The notes below the pieces were generated by a model, which was not told the origin of the DNA, made no database searches, and saw nothing but the letters and a program-made list of their open reading frames with translations. Positions 1-8,083 of a stretch of DNA of 64,000 nt are shown here, piece after piece. How positions within the stretch are numbered: the first letter of the stretch is position 1; each line of letters begins with the position of its first letter. The stretch lies in NCBI RefSeq assembly GCF_031921685.1, contig NZ_JAPDHU010000002.1, forward strand, positions 186,001 to 250,000, read 5' to 3'. The position numbers were made by a program, and so were the translations under genes. The stretch is from Terripilifer sp031921685 (GTDB lineage: Bacteria; Pseudomonadota; Alphaproteobacteria; Rhizobiales; Beijerinckiaceae).

Positions 1-569
1 GTATCGATGGTCAGCACCAAGGCCTGCACGCCCGCCACTTGCGCGCGGCGCACCAGATCGAGGCCGATTTTGTGATCGTTGTTGGAGAAGCGGTAGAGCT
101 GATACCACAACACGTCGGGCGCGAGTTCGGCCGCCTTTTCCACTTCAATGCCGGAGAGGACACCGAGCGTATAGGGAATGCGCGCCGCCTGCGCCGCACG
201 GGCAAGATGCGCTTCGGCGCCGGGGAAAGCCGTGCCGGGGCCACCGATGGGGGCGATGCCGATCGGCGCCGCGTAGGAGCGGCCGAACAGTTTCGTATCG
301 GCCGGCGGCGGCGAGATCACGCGGCCATAGCGCGGCGCCAGTTCCACCGCATCGAGCGCTGCCCAGTTGCGCTTGATGTTGGTATCTTCGCCAGCGCCGC
401 CATCCATATATTCGAAGGCGAAATTCGGCATGCGCTTGCGGGCGCGCTCGCGCAGATCGAAGGCGGTGGGATATTGACGCAACAGCGCGAGCCGCTCTTC
501 CGCCTGTTTGGCGGAAAGCGTCTGTACCGGTGCTGCCGGCTGCCGTGCGTCGTCCATTTCCATCCCCAT
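1..569 (-). CDS. FMN-dependent alpha-hydroxy-acid dehydrogenase, 3' part cut by window edge
   Basis: Reading the minus strand from the ATG at 569 gives an uninterrupted frame of about 189 codons that runs off the left edge. It shows the hallmarks of the lactate/glycolate oxidase family: FEYMDGGAGED near residue 55 (the YxxGGA.D motif of the N-terminal part), then APIGIAPIG, the first FMN-binding strand, and LWYQLY with a later LVLTID. The family uses FMN in a TIM barrel to oxidise 2-hydroxy acids such as lactate or mandelate. The catalytic His/Arg region lies outside the window, so the substrate cannot be judged. In-frame ATGs at 569, 563 and 557 compete and no clear ribosome site separates them. 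It is divergent from nothing visible; the LysR gene just upstream points the same way. Confidence 0.85.
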   Translation of the reverse strand, partial: MGMEMDDARQPAAPVQTLSAKQAEERLALLRQYPTAFDLRERARKRMPNFAFEYMDGGAGEDTNIKRNWAALDAVELAPRYGRVISPPPADTKLFGRSYAAPIGIAPIGGPGTAFPGAEAHLARAAQAARIPYTLGVLSGIEVEKAAELAPDVLWYQLYRFSNNDHKIGLDLVRRAQVAGVQALVLTID

Positions 570-631
570 GATTATTCACGAATTGAGCCGCGACCATAGC
601 CGTGACAAGCCCACAAAGCGAGGGCGGAAGC

Positions 632-1582
632 CTATCGTTTACGGCGATTGTCCCTCACGCGCACCTTCGGCTGCGCCCATTCTGGCCGTTGCGCGAACCA
701 TTTTGCCAGAAAAGCAACGAACACCCGCACTTTCGCGGGCGGCGCCACGCCATGTGGATAGGCAACGAGGATCGGGTGGATCTGGGGCCGATAGGCCGGC
801 AGCACTTCGACGAGCGCGCCCGATGCCAGATCGTCGGCGACGCAATAGCGTGGCACGAGCCCAATGCCGAGATGGGCAAGGGCGGCCTTGCGCAAGGCGA
901 GGCTCGAATTGGACAAATAATCCCCGGTGATCTTCACGGTGGTGGCGCCATGCGGTCCGGTAAAATTCCAGCGCCGATCGTATTCGGCGGAATTGGAGTG
1001 CACGAGGCAGCGGTGCGTGGCGAGATCGTCGAGATCCTTTGGCTGCCCCATCTCAGCGATATAGAGCGGCGTGGCGCAGAGCACGAATTGAAACGTGCCG
1101 ATCCGCCGGGCGATGATGGAGGAGTCGCGAATGTCGACCGTGCGGATGGCAACGTCATGGCCGCTGGCGACGAAATCCTGCGCGCGGAAGGTGAAATCAC
1201 CCAAGGTCAGCGACACACGGATGTCGGGCTGTGCCTTGGCGAAATCGATGATGGCATCGGCGAGGTGCAGGGTGCCGAAGGATTTCGGCGCGGTGATGCT
1301 CAGCATGCCTGTCGGCTTGCCGCGTCCCTGCGTCAAGGCACGCTCGGTACTTTCGACGTCGAGCAGAATGCGTTCGCAGGATTGCAGATAGGAAGCGCCA
1401 TCTTCGGTGAGCAATACGCTGCGCGTCGAGCGGTTGAACAGCGTGACGCCGAGGCTTTGCTCCAGCGCCGCGATGTGCCGCGTCACCAGCGAACGTGAAA
1501 TGCCAAGCTGCGTGGCCGTCCGGGTAAAGCTGCGGCTGCGCGCGGCCCGCACGAAGGTCTGCATGGCGAGAAAACGATCCAT
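632..1582 (-). CDS. LysR-family transcriptional regulator
   Basis: 316 residues, normal length for the family. The N-terminal winged helix-turn-helix (about residues 1-60, with TQLGISRSLVTRHIAALEQ) is followed by a periplasmic-binding-like effector domain. The N-terminus and the SIIARRIG and GLVPRYCVADDL segments resemble the large DsdC/AaeR-like subgroup. It is transcribed away from the TctC receptor at 1692; the roughly 110 bp between them is the likely shared control region, as is usual for LysR regulators beside their targets. The inducer is unknown. The downstream alpha-hydroxy-acid dehydrogenase lies on the same strand 60 bp further on and could be co-transcribed. Confidence 0.9.
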   Translation of the reverse strand: MDRFLAMQTFVRAARSRSFTRTATQLGISRSLVTRHIAALEQSLGVTLFNRSTRSVLLTEDGASYLQSCERILLDVESTERALTQGRGKPTGMLSITAPKSFGTLHLADAIIDFAKAQPDIRVSLTLGDFTFRAQDFVASGHDVAIRTVDIRDSSIIARRIGTFQFVLCATPLYIAEMGQPKDLDDLATHRCLVHSNSAEYDRRWNFTGPHGATTVKITGDYLSNSSLALRKAALAHLGIGLVPRYCVADDLASGALVEVLPAYRPQIHPILVAYPHGVAPPAKVRVFVAFLAKWFAQRPEWAQPKVRVRDNRRKR

Positions 1583-1691
1583 AGCTCATTTTTGCAAAAA
1601 GTGAAAAAGACAATTGCAATATTGAGGCTTCCCTTCTCGGTCCGTCAATCGAAAGATCGAGGCGAGGAAACAGGCAACGGGGGAGGGACAG

Positions 1692-2681
1692 GTGCCGGTT
1701 CTTCACATTTCAAGACGAGGGGCTTTGGCGCTCGGCGCGGCTTTCGCCTGCGCCTCGCCCACCTTCGGCCAGGATGTCGCTTATCCGACGCGAGCTGTGA
1801 AAATGCTCGTGCCGGCGGCGCCCGGCGGCAACCCTGACATCATGGCACGCGCCTTGGCGCAGAAACTGACGGTCGCGCTCAACGCGCCTTTCGTCGTCGA
1901 GAATGCGCCAGGCGCGGGCGGCGTCGTCGCGGCACAGTCCACCGTCAAGTCGCCGCCGGACGGCTATACGCTCTTCGTCGCCGATTCCGGCAGCCTCGCC
2001 ATCGCGCTGTCGACCACTGTCGGTCTTGCTTATGACCCGCGTAAGGATTTCACGCCGATCACCGCTTTGGCCAGTGTGCCGACCGTGCTCGTCGTCAATC
2101 CGGAACTTGGCTTCAAAGATCTGAAGTCCTTCATCGCCGCGATGCGCGAGGCACCCAACAAGGTCAATTATGGTTCGCCGGGGATCGGCTCGGTTCACCA
2201 CATCACCATGGCGGTGTTTCTGGCGCAGACGAAAATTCAGCTCGAACATATCGCCTATCGCGGCGGCACGCCGATGGTCGACGCGTTGTTGCGGCGCGAG
2301 GTCCAGGCAGCATGGTCGGGCATTCCCAATGTGATGGAGCCGATCCGTCTCGGCAAACTGCAGCCATTGGCCGTCAGCACGGCCGAACGTCAGCCGACTT
2401 TGCCGAATGTTCCGACCTTGGCGGAGGAAGGGCTTGGCCAGTTCGACATCGCCACCATGATGGGCTTGGTTGGGCCGGCTGGCATTCCGCCCGCCGTCGT
2501 CGGCAAGCTCGAGAAAGCGGTCGCGACAGCCCTGCGCGAACCGGACATGGTCGCGCGCCTGGATTCTCTGGGCATGTCGTTTGCGCCGGAACAAGGCGCC
2601 GCCGCCTATCGCACTTTCATCATCAACGACATCGACAAATACGAGAAGGCATCGAAACAGGCGGGACTGACGAAACAATAA
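1692..2681 (+). CDS. TctC/Bug-type tripartite tricarboxylate transporter receptor
   Basis: 329 residues. An N-terminal signal peptide (ALALGAAFACASPTFGQ) is followed by the Bug fold landmarks YPTRAVKMLVPAAPGGNPD, ENAPGAGG, PPDGYTL, YGSPGIGS and HIAYRGGTP. These proteins bind small carboxylates in the periplasm and hand them to TctAB membrane partners, or act as sensors. No tctA or tctB lies nearby. The start is a GTG at 1692 with GGGAGGGACAG directly upstream. It is followed 50 bp later by the MetE-like gene, likely in one operon, and is divergent from the LysR regulator. Confidence 0.9.
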   Translation: MPVLHISRRGALALGAAFACASPTFGQDVAYPTRAVKMLVPAAPGGNPDIMARALAQKLTVALNAPFVVENAPGAGGVVAAQSTVKSPPDGYTLFVADSGSLAIALSTTVGLAYDPRKDFTPITALASVPTVLVVNPELGFKDLKSFIAAMREAPNKVNYGSPGIGSVHHITMAVFLAQTKIQLEHIAYRGGTPMVDALLRREVQAAWSGIPNVMEPIRLGKLQPLAVSTAERQPTLPNVPTLAEEGLGQFDIATMMGLVGPAGIPPAVVGKLEKAVATALREPDMVARLDSLGMSFAPEQGAAAYRTFIINDIDKYEKASKQAGLTKQ

Positions 2682-2731
2682 ACACGGGCAGAGGGTGGGA
2701 AGCCTCAAGAGAGAGCCAATAGGATAGAGCC

Positions 2732-3937
2732 ATGAATGATACCATTTTGGAAAACCGGGCCACTACGCTCGATAAGTTGCGGGTCGATCAGGTCGGAAGC
2801 CTGGTGCCGCCGGATGCATTGAAGCAGGCGCATCGCAAGTTCGTCATGGGCGAAATCAGTGCCGAGCAACTGCATGCGGTACAGGACAAAGCGGTGGCCG
2901 AGAGCATTCGCCGGCAGGAAGACATTGGCTTGCCCATTCTTACCGATGGTGAGTTTCGGCGCAGCAATTTTCAGGACAGTTTTGCAGCGGCCGTTTCAGG
3001 CTATGACGTGCCGGAGAATGCTGAGGCGCGGACCGACTGGCGCGAAGCCGTCAATCCGCACGGCCGCACCGAGCAGAAATTTGAGCTGGCGGGTCCGGCC
3101 ATTCGTACGCGCCGGCCGGCCGTGGCGCGACTGGCGCTGAAGCGCAACGTCGTTCTCGACGAGTATAAGCAGGTGGCGCCCTTGGCGACCAAAGCGCCGG
3201 TCAAAGTCGCGCTGCTTGGGCCTGACCGCATTTCGCAGCGCTTTGCCTGGGAGCAATCGCAAGCGGTTTACAGGGGGCTCGACGACTTCATCGCCGATGT
3301 CGTCGCCATTGAACGGCAGATGATTACAGAACTTGTCGCAGCAGGATGTCGTTACATCCACATGGATGCGCCTGGCTTCACCGCCTATATGGATCAGGTG
3401 TCGTTAGAGCGTATGCGCTCGCGCGGTGAAGACCCGCAGAAGAATCTGGAACGGGCGATCAAGGCGGAGAATGACGTCATCGCCGGCTTCGATGGCGTCA
3501 CTTTCGGACTGCACCTGTGCCGTGGCAACACGCGCTCCATTGACCCGAAGAGCGGACAAATGGTGGCGCAGTGGCATCGCGAAGGCCACTATGATGCGAT
3601 CGCCGAACAGCTCTTCTCCAGCGTCAAGCATCAACGCCTGCTGCTGGAATATGACAGCCCGCGGGCAGGAGATTTCACGCCGCTGCGCTACGTGTCTTCA
3701 GGGACGACCGCGGTGCTGGGGCTCGTGACGACCAAGTCGACGGAGGTCGAGCAGCCTGACTTTCTACGGCGGCGGATCGACGAAGCCGCGAAATATCTGC
3801 CCATAGATCAAATGGCCATCAGCCCGCAATGTGGCTTCAGCAGCGATATCGAATTGATCCAACTGCCGGAAGACGTGCAGTGGCGCAAGTTCGAGTCGCT
3901 GATGGCAACGGCCGATAAAGTTTGGGGAAACGCCTAA
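2732..3937 (+). CDS. MetE C-terminal-like zinc methyltransferase (UROD/MetE superfamily)
   Basis: 401 residues, close to the size of the isolated C-terminal catalytic half of cobalamin-independent methionine synthase. The zinc site is readable: H261 and C263 in FGLHLCRGN, E306 in LLLEYDS, and C367 in SPQCGF. The N-terminus has QVGSLVPP and TDGEFRRSNF, both typical of short MetE homologues. It lacks the N-terminal MetE domain that helps bind polyglutamylated folate, so it probably moves a methyl group between other partners, or handles a thiol, and the substrate is unknown. It follows a TctC receptor and is closed by a strong hairpin at 3944. Confidence 0.8.
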   Translation: MNDTILENRATTLDKLRVDQVGSLVPPDALKQAHRKFVMGEISAEQLHAVQDKAVAESIRRQEDIGLPILTDGEFRRSNFQDSFAAAVSGYDVPENAEARTDWREAVNPHGRTEQKFELAGPAIRTRRPAVARLALKRNVVLDEYKQVAPLATKAPVKVALLGPDRISQRFAWEQSQAVYRGLDDFIADVVAIERQMITELVAAGCRYIHMDAPGFTAYMDQVSLERMRSRGEDPQKNLERAIKAENDVIAGFDGVTFGLHLCRGNTRSIDPKSGQMVAQWHREGHYDAIAEQLFSSVKHQRLLLEYDSPRAGDFTPLRYVSSGTTAVLGLVTTKSTEVEQPDFLRRRIDEAAKYLPIDQMAISPQCGFSSDIELIQLPEDVQWRKFESLMATADKVWGNA

Positions 3938-3943
3938 CAAAAG

Positions 3944-3970
3944 ACGGCCGCGGGTTTTTCCCGCGGCCGT
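3944..3970. terminator. Bidirectional intrinsic terminator
   Basis: A perfect 11-bp inverted repeat (ACGGCCGCGGG and its complement) encloses a TTTTT loop, between the convergent MetE-like (+) and cupin (-) genes. A-rich sequence lies on its left, giving a U-rich tail for the minus-strand transcript. Confidence 0.75.
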
Positions 3971-3989
3971 TCAAATGGGATAGAAAGAT

Positions 3990-4523
3990 TTAAGGCGCCG
4001 GATGAGCGTCGACGAGAACGGCGGCGATCAGGCAGGGCTTGTCGCTGACATTCTTCCAGGCATGGTTGGTGCCGCGCTGGACGATGCAGTCGCCGGCTTT
4101 CAGCAGCACCTCGCCCTTTTCCATCACCATCCACATCTCGCCCGAGATAACCACGAGGTAATCGACCGAATTGGTTTTGTGCATCGTCGGATGTTTCGAC
4201 TGGTCCTTTTCAGTCGGTTGATTGCCGGACCCGAGTTGGGAGAAGGTGGCGGCCGTGTCGATCTTGGACTTGCCTTCCGGCGGTATTTCGACCACGCGGA
4301 AGATCGTGCCTGACGGAACCGGGTCATGTTGCAAAGGCCGCAGCGATTGATCGCTTGCGCCCATGTTGTCGACCGGCATTTCGCCCGTCACCCAGATCTC
4401 GGTGACGCCAGCGCCAGGCCAACCTTTCAGGGGCACCGCGTTTGGCGCATGATCGTCATAGGTGACGATGGCAGTGCCATCCTTGTCGTGTCCAGTGACA
4501 AAGCGTTTGATCTTTTGAATCAT
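3990..4523 (-). CDS. Cupin-domain protein
   Basis: 177 residues. A single conserved beta-barrel is seen in the C-terminal half: HKTNSVDYLVVISGEMWMVME is the first cupin motif (with its histidine in an HKTNSVDY variant) and GDCIVQRGTNHAWKN the second, ending in the usual H. The N-terminal half (IKRFVTGHDKDG, FRVVEIPPEG) is typical of the cupins found next to FAH-family hydrolases. A clear ribosome site (GGAGGGAGAGGAA) precedes the start, and the gene sits 12 bp after the FAH gene, so the two are very probably co-transcribed for degradation of a carboxylic or aromatic compound that I cannot name. Confidence 0.85.
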   Translation of the reverse strand: MIQKIKRFVTGHDKDGTAIVTYDDHAPNAVPLKGWPGAGVTEIWVTGEMPVDNMGASDQSLRPLQHDPVPSGTIFRVVEIPPEGKSKIDTAATFSQLGSGNQPTEKDQSKHPTMHKTNSVDYLVVISGEMWMVMEKGEVLLKAGDCIVQRGTNHAWKNVSDKPCLIAAVLVDAHPAP

Positions 4524-4535
4524 TTCCTCTCCCTC

Positions 4536-5522
4536 CTATTTATGCGTAAGCACTCGGTTGCGCAGAATGCCAATGCCTTCGACCTCCAATTCGACGACAT
4601 CGCCATGTTTGAGGAAACGCATCTGCTCCAGGCCGCAGCCATTGCCGACCGTGCCCGAGCCGAAAAATTCGCCGGGATAGAGCGTCTCGGAGCGCGAGAC
4701 ATGGGTGATCAGATCTTCGAACTTCCAATGCATGGTGGATGAGCTGCCGCGACCCCATTCCTCGCCGTTCACCCGGCAGATCATGGTCAGTTTATAGGGG
4801 TCTTTCAGTTCGTCGGCGGTGACGAGGCAGGGCCCCATGGCATTGCCGTTGTCGAAGTCCTTGCCCTTGGATGGCCCAAGCTGCCCGCCCATCTCGGCGG
4901 TCTGCGCATCGCGCGCCGAGAAGTCGTTGAAGATCGTATAGCCGTAGATATAGTCGCGTGCCTTGTCGCGGCTGATGTCGACACCTTTCTTGCGGATGTA
5001 GAAACCGAACTCGAGTTCGAAATCCATCAGTTTGGAATAGGCCGGCCAGAGCACGTCCTGGTCGGTACCGATCACCGAGAAGCGGTTGGCTTTGTAGTAG
5101 ATCGGCATTTCATAGAAGGTCTTGGGCACTTGCAAAGTGCCGTTGCGCTCGAATTCGGCCAATGCCTTTTTCGGGTCCGGCATGGCATTGGCGCGCACCT
5201 GCCGCGCGGCGGCGAAAGCCTGTTTCAGATGCTGTTCGAAACACAGGCAGTCGCGAATCTGCGGCGGCGGCTGGATCGGCGCCAGGAGTTTCACCGATTT
5301 GCGATCGATGGCACCTTTCTTTTTTACTTTCTTCAAGGTCTCGTAAGCGCGATCGAGTGCATCGTCGCCGGCTTCGATCATGCTCAGAACCGAAGCGAAA
5401 GCTTTGTATTTATCGTCGAAGGTTTCGTGATGCGCATCGGCAAGATCAATGATTTTCTTATCGCCCTCGATCAAGGCGCCGGCGCGCTGCTTTCCCTTCC
5501 TCTCATAGGTGACAAGCTTCAT
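4536..5522 (-). CDS. Fumarylacetoacetate hydrolase (FAH) family protein
   Basis: 328 residues. The FAH fold is shown by the metal-ligand segment MDFELEFGFYI (the D-x-E-x-E acid cluster), GYTIFNDFSARDAQ, KGKDFDNGNAMGPCLVT, and the C-terminal PGEFFGSGTVGNGCG. The family cleaves or isomerises C-C bonds of acylpyruvates and ring-cleavage products with Mg or Mn. The N-terminal segment with CLCFEQHLKQA is the variant seen in 2-keto-4-pentenoate hydratase/isomerase-like members. Its ribosome site is GGAGGAACCT. The gene lies between the TetR gene (28 bp upstream) and the cupin gene in one minus-strand unit. Confidence 0.9.
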   Translation of the reverse strand: MKLVTYERKGKQRAGALIEGDKKIIDLADAHHETFDDKYKAFASVLSMIEAGDDALDRAYETLKKVKKKGAIDRKSVKLLAPIQPPPQIRDCLCFEQHLKQAFAAARQVRANAMPDPKKALAEFERNGTLQVPKTFYEMPIYYKANRFSVIGTDQDVLWPAYSKLMDFELEFGFYIRKKGVDISRDKARDYIYGYTIFNDFSARDAQTAEMGGQLGPSKGKDFDNGNAMGPCLVTADELKDPYKLTMICRVNGEEWGRGSSSTMHWKFEDLITHVSRSETLYPGEFFGSGTVGNGCGLEQMRFLKHGDVVELEVEGIGILRNRVLTHK

Positions 5523-5550
5523 AGGTTCCTCCCCATCGGCAGATGTTCGG

Positions 5551-6285
5551 CTAAAGATCGCCTTTCCGTGGCGGCTCGGGAACGCGGCCGTGTTTCAGTG
5601 CCGCGTGGAGCAGGGCGACCAGATGGGTCGCCGTCGACATTTCGTCATCTGGATCGCATGTGCCGTCGCTCAGGCGGTTGATGCGCCCGGTATCGGCCAT
5701 GATGAAAACCATGGCGCCGATCATCGTGTGATAGGCCCAGTGAATCTCTTCCGGCCGCCGATCAGGCAAAGCCTGCATCATCGCTTCGGTCACTTTGCGC
5801 GCCACCGGGTCGAAGAATTCGCCGATGATTTCCTTGCTGTGCCGGCTGGGACTGGACGTCTCGCGCGCCAGAATGCGAGCGTAGCTGGAGTTCTTTTCCG
5901 TGTTGCGCAGATGGATCATCGGCACGATCAGCGCCCGAATGATCAATTCCAGTTTGCGGTCCGGATTGGGCTCAAGCTCCGCCAGCCGCAGGCCGGCGAG
6001 GCGATCATCGACGATCGCAGGCGAGCGCATTTCGAAGATGGCGCGATAAAGCCCTTCCTTGCCGCCGAAATGATAGTTCACGAGCGCGACAGGCACCCCG
6101 GCGGCGAGCGCGATCTGGCGCACCGAGATGCCGTCAAATCCATGCTCACCAAACAGGTCTTCGGCGCTGTGCAGAATTTTCGCGCGCGTCAGGTCGGCTG
6201 CGCGCGGCGCCGGGCCTGCGGTCTCATGTCCTTGATCTTCTTTGGTTCTGGCGGTGCGTGCGCGAGGGCTCATGAAGGCGGCCAT
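5551..6285 (-). CDS. TetR/AcrR-family transcriptional regulator
   Basis: 244 residues. The N-terminal helix-turn-helix, about residues 30-80, reads AEDLFGEHGFDGISVRQIA followed by AGVPVALVNYHFGGKEGLY, a textbook TetR signature. The C-terminal ligand domain resembles the CecR-type regulators. It is first in a unit with the FAH and cupin genes and is divergent from the metallo-hydrolase at 6408. The 122-bp gap carries an inverted repeat that could be its operator. Alternative starts cannot be separated; the first ATG is used. Confidence 0.88.
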   Translation of the reverse strand: MAAFMSPRARTARTKEDQGHETAGPAPRAADLTRAKILHSAEDLFGEHGFDGISVRQIALAAGVPVALVNYHFGGKEGLYRAIFEMRSPAIVDDRLAGLRLAELEPNPDRKLELIIRALIVPMIHLRNTEKNSSYARILARETSSPSRHSKEIIGEFFDPVARKVTEAMMQALPDRRPEEIHWAYHTMIGAMVFIMADTGRINRLSDGTCDPDDEMSTATHLVALLHAALKHGRVPEPPRKGDL

Positions 6286-6303
6286 TCCTGCGATTTCTCG
6301 AAA

Positions 6304-6340
6304 TTGAACTAGATATCAAAAATCTTGTCAACTTGTTCAA
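6304..6340. promoter_or_regulatory. Inverted repeat in the TetR / MBL divergent promoter
   Basis: TTGAAC at 6304-6309 and its complement GTTCAA at 6335-6340 lie in an AT-rich stretch between the two divergent starts. The arms extend imperfectly (AATTGAACTAG versus CTTGTTCAAAT). A TTGTCA -35-like element overlaps the right half. Candidate TetR operator; the assignment is inferred from position only. Confidence 0.4.
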
Positions 6341-6407
6341 ATCTGTTAGCGTCCTCTGATCAAAGGATGGAAGCGCCGGTCGCGCACGTGATTTCAGGGA
6401 GGGAGCG

Positions 6408-7397
6408 ATGGCCAAATGGCAGTACAGCAAGGGACTTCACGACATCGGCCATGGCTGTTTCGCCTATCTGCAACCTGATGGTGGCTGGGGCTGGAGCAAT
6501 GCCGGTCTGATCACCGATGGCGAGGCGAGCCTGCTGGTCGACACGCTGTTCGATCTCAAGCTGACCGCCGACATGCTCAAGACGATGCGCGATGCGGTAC
6601 CGCAGGCCAAGCACATCGGCACTTTGGTCAACACCCATGCCAATGGCGATCACACCTTCGGCAATGAATTGGTGAAGGGCGCCAAGATCATTGCGTCCAA
6701 CGGCACCAACGATGAATTCAGCCATGTCACGCCCGCAGCGTTCAAGACGATCATGGACAATGTCCATCAGTTCGGAAAAGCCGGCGAATTCGTGCTCGAA
6801 TGTTTCCGCCCCTTCGATTTTTCCGGCATCACGCTGACGCCGCCGGATGAGACCTTCTCCGGCGAAATGGAAGTGACGGTCGGCTCGAAGAAAGTTCGGC
6901 TGATCGAAGTTGGCCCCGCCCACACCAAGGGCGATACGCTGGTCTATGTTCCGTCGGAGAAAATCCTCTACACCGGCGACATTCTCTTCCACGGCGGGAC
7001 ACCGATTTCCTGGGCGGGCCCGATGTCGAATTGGGTGAAGGCGCTCGATAAGATTCTGGCACTCGATGTCGATATCGTCGTTCCAGGCCATGGCGGCATC
7101 GCCGACAAGGGCGCCGTGCGCGACATGCGCGGATATTTGACTTTCGTGACCGAGGAGACACGCAAACGCTACGACAAGGGCATGAGCGTGATCGAAGCGG
7201 CTTTCGATATCGCCCTTGGCGACTATGCCCATTGGGGCGATGCTGAGCGGCTCGTGGTCAATGTGCAGACGCTCTATGACGATTTCAGCGGCCACCAGGG
7301 CGGCCGCGATCCGATTCCCTACTTCGAACATATGAAGGCGCTGCGCGAGAAACTGGATCATGATTGCGCCACGGGCGCTTGTGGCCATAAGCATTAG
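6408..7397 (+). CDS. Metallo-beta-lactamase-fold hydrolase
   Basis: 329 residues. The metal site starts with NTHANGDHTFG, a variant of HxHxDH with Asn in place of the second His that is common in quinoprotein-relay and SoxH-like MBL proteins. Further ligands are in GPAHTKGDT, YTGDILF and VPGHGG. There is no signal peptide. The C-terminus ends in a short Cys/His tail, CATGACGHKH, which may bind metal and is not part of the fold. It is divergent from the TetR/FAH/cupin unit. The substrate is unknown. Confidence 0.85.
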   Translation: MAKWQYSKGLHDIGHGCFAYLQPDGGWGWSNAGLITDGEASLLVDTLFDLKLTADMLKTMRDAVPQAKHIGTLVNTHANGDHTFGNELVKGAKIIASNGTNDEFSHVTPAAFKTIMDNVHQFGKAGEFVLECFRPFDFSGITLTPPDETFSGEMEVTVGSKKVRLIEVGPAHTKGDTLVYVPSEKILYTGDILFHGGTPISWAGPMSNWVKALDKILALDVDIVVPGHGGIADKGAVRDMRGYLTFVTEETRKRYDKGMSVIEAAFDIALGDYAHWGDAERLVVNVQTLYDDFSGHQGGRDPIPYFEHMKALREKLDHDCATGACGHKH

Positions 7398-7488
7398 CGC
7401 GACAGCTCCGAAACTTTCCTTCCGCGTCTTTTCGATCGCTCTGCCGTCCTGATAGGATGAGCGGGGCTGATCGGAAGGGGCGCTGGTC

Positions 7489-8070
7489 GTGGCGCGAGCG
7501 AAAAAAGTAAGGCCGCCCAATCGGGGCGGTATGGCTTTCGGGCGCAATCTGATGGTTTTGGCGGCGACGATCTTTCTCCTCGGCGCTTACGGCACCGCGC
7601 GCGGTGTGATGACCTTGTGGTGGCCGCGTGCCACGGCGACGATCACCGATGCCAACCTTTTGCGGCAGACCATGCGCTCGACGCGCCGCGATCGGGGTTT
7701 GCAGGAAGAGAGCTGGAATACGTTTCACGTTCTCTACCGCTATCGTGTCGGTGATCAGGATTATGTTGCCGGTGGCGTCGAACCGCATGATTTCGGCATG
7801 CAGAACTCGGCCGGTGCGGCGAAGATGCGGGAGCGTCATCCCGTCGGTTCAACGGCGGATATAGTCTACGATCCAAAGGACCCGGCGATCGCCTATCTTG
7901 AACCGGGGCCAAGCTCGGTCGCTTTGATGCTGACCGGCCTGGGTGCGTTCATGTTCCTCTGCGGCCTTTGGGTGCGCCGGATGGCAGCCCAAGGCCTTGG
8001 CGTGATGAACGCGTCCGGCGCTACCGAAAACATCAACAAGGCGCTCAATGACGGCGACCGATTGCCTTGA
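7489..8070 (+). CDS. DUF3592-like membrane protein
   Basis: 193 residues. Two hydrophobic segments frame a soluble middle: residues about 18-40 (LMVLAATIFLLGAYGTARGV) and about 140-160 (SSVALMLTGLGAFMFLCGLW). The middle holds FHVLYRYRVGDQDY and VYDPKDPAIAYLEPGP, the arrangement seen in DUF3592 proteins, whose role is not known. The start is a GTG at 7489 with GGAAGGGG upstream; an ATG at 7531 would shorten the N-terminus. It is convergent with selD, only 13 bp away, so it may share a transcript end. Confidence 0.7.
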   Translation: MARAKKVRPPNRGGMAFGRNLMVLAATIFLLGAYGTARGVMTLWWPRATATITDANLLRQTMRSTRRDRGLQEESWNTFHVLYRYRVGDQDYVAGGVEPHDFGMQNSAGAAKMRERHPVGSTADIVYDPKDPAIAYLEPGPSSVALMLTGLGAFMFLCGLWVRRMAAQGLGVMNASGATENINKALNDGDRLP

Positions 8071-8083
8071 AGGAAGGCGCTGG

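Noticed and set aside
39..599. Plus-strand open frame of 186 codons at the left edge
   Set aside because: It is antisense to the FMN-dehydrogenase frame, which shows clear family motifs; the plus frame shows none.
602..1498. Long plus-strand frame opposite the LysR gene
   Set aside because: Shadow of high-GC codon use; no family motif, while the minus strand is a typical LysR protein.
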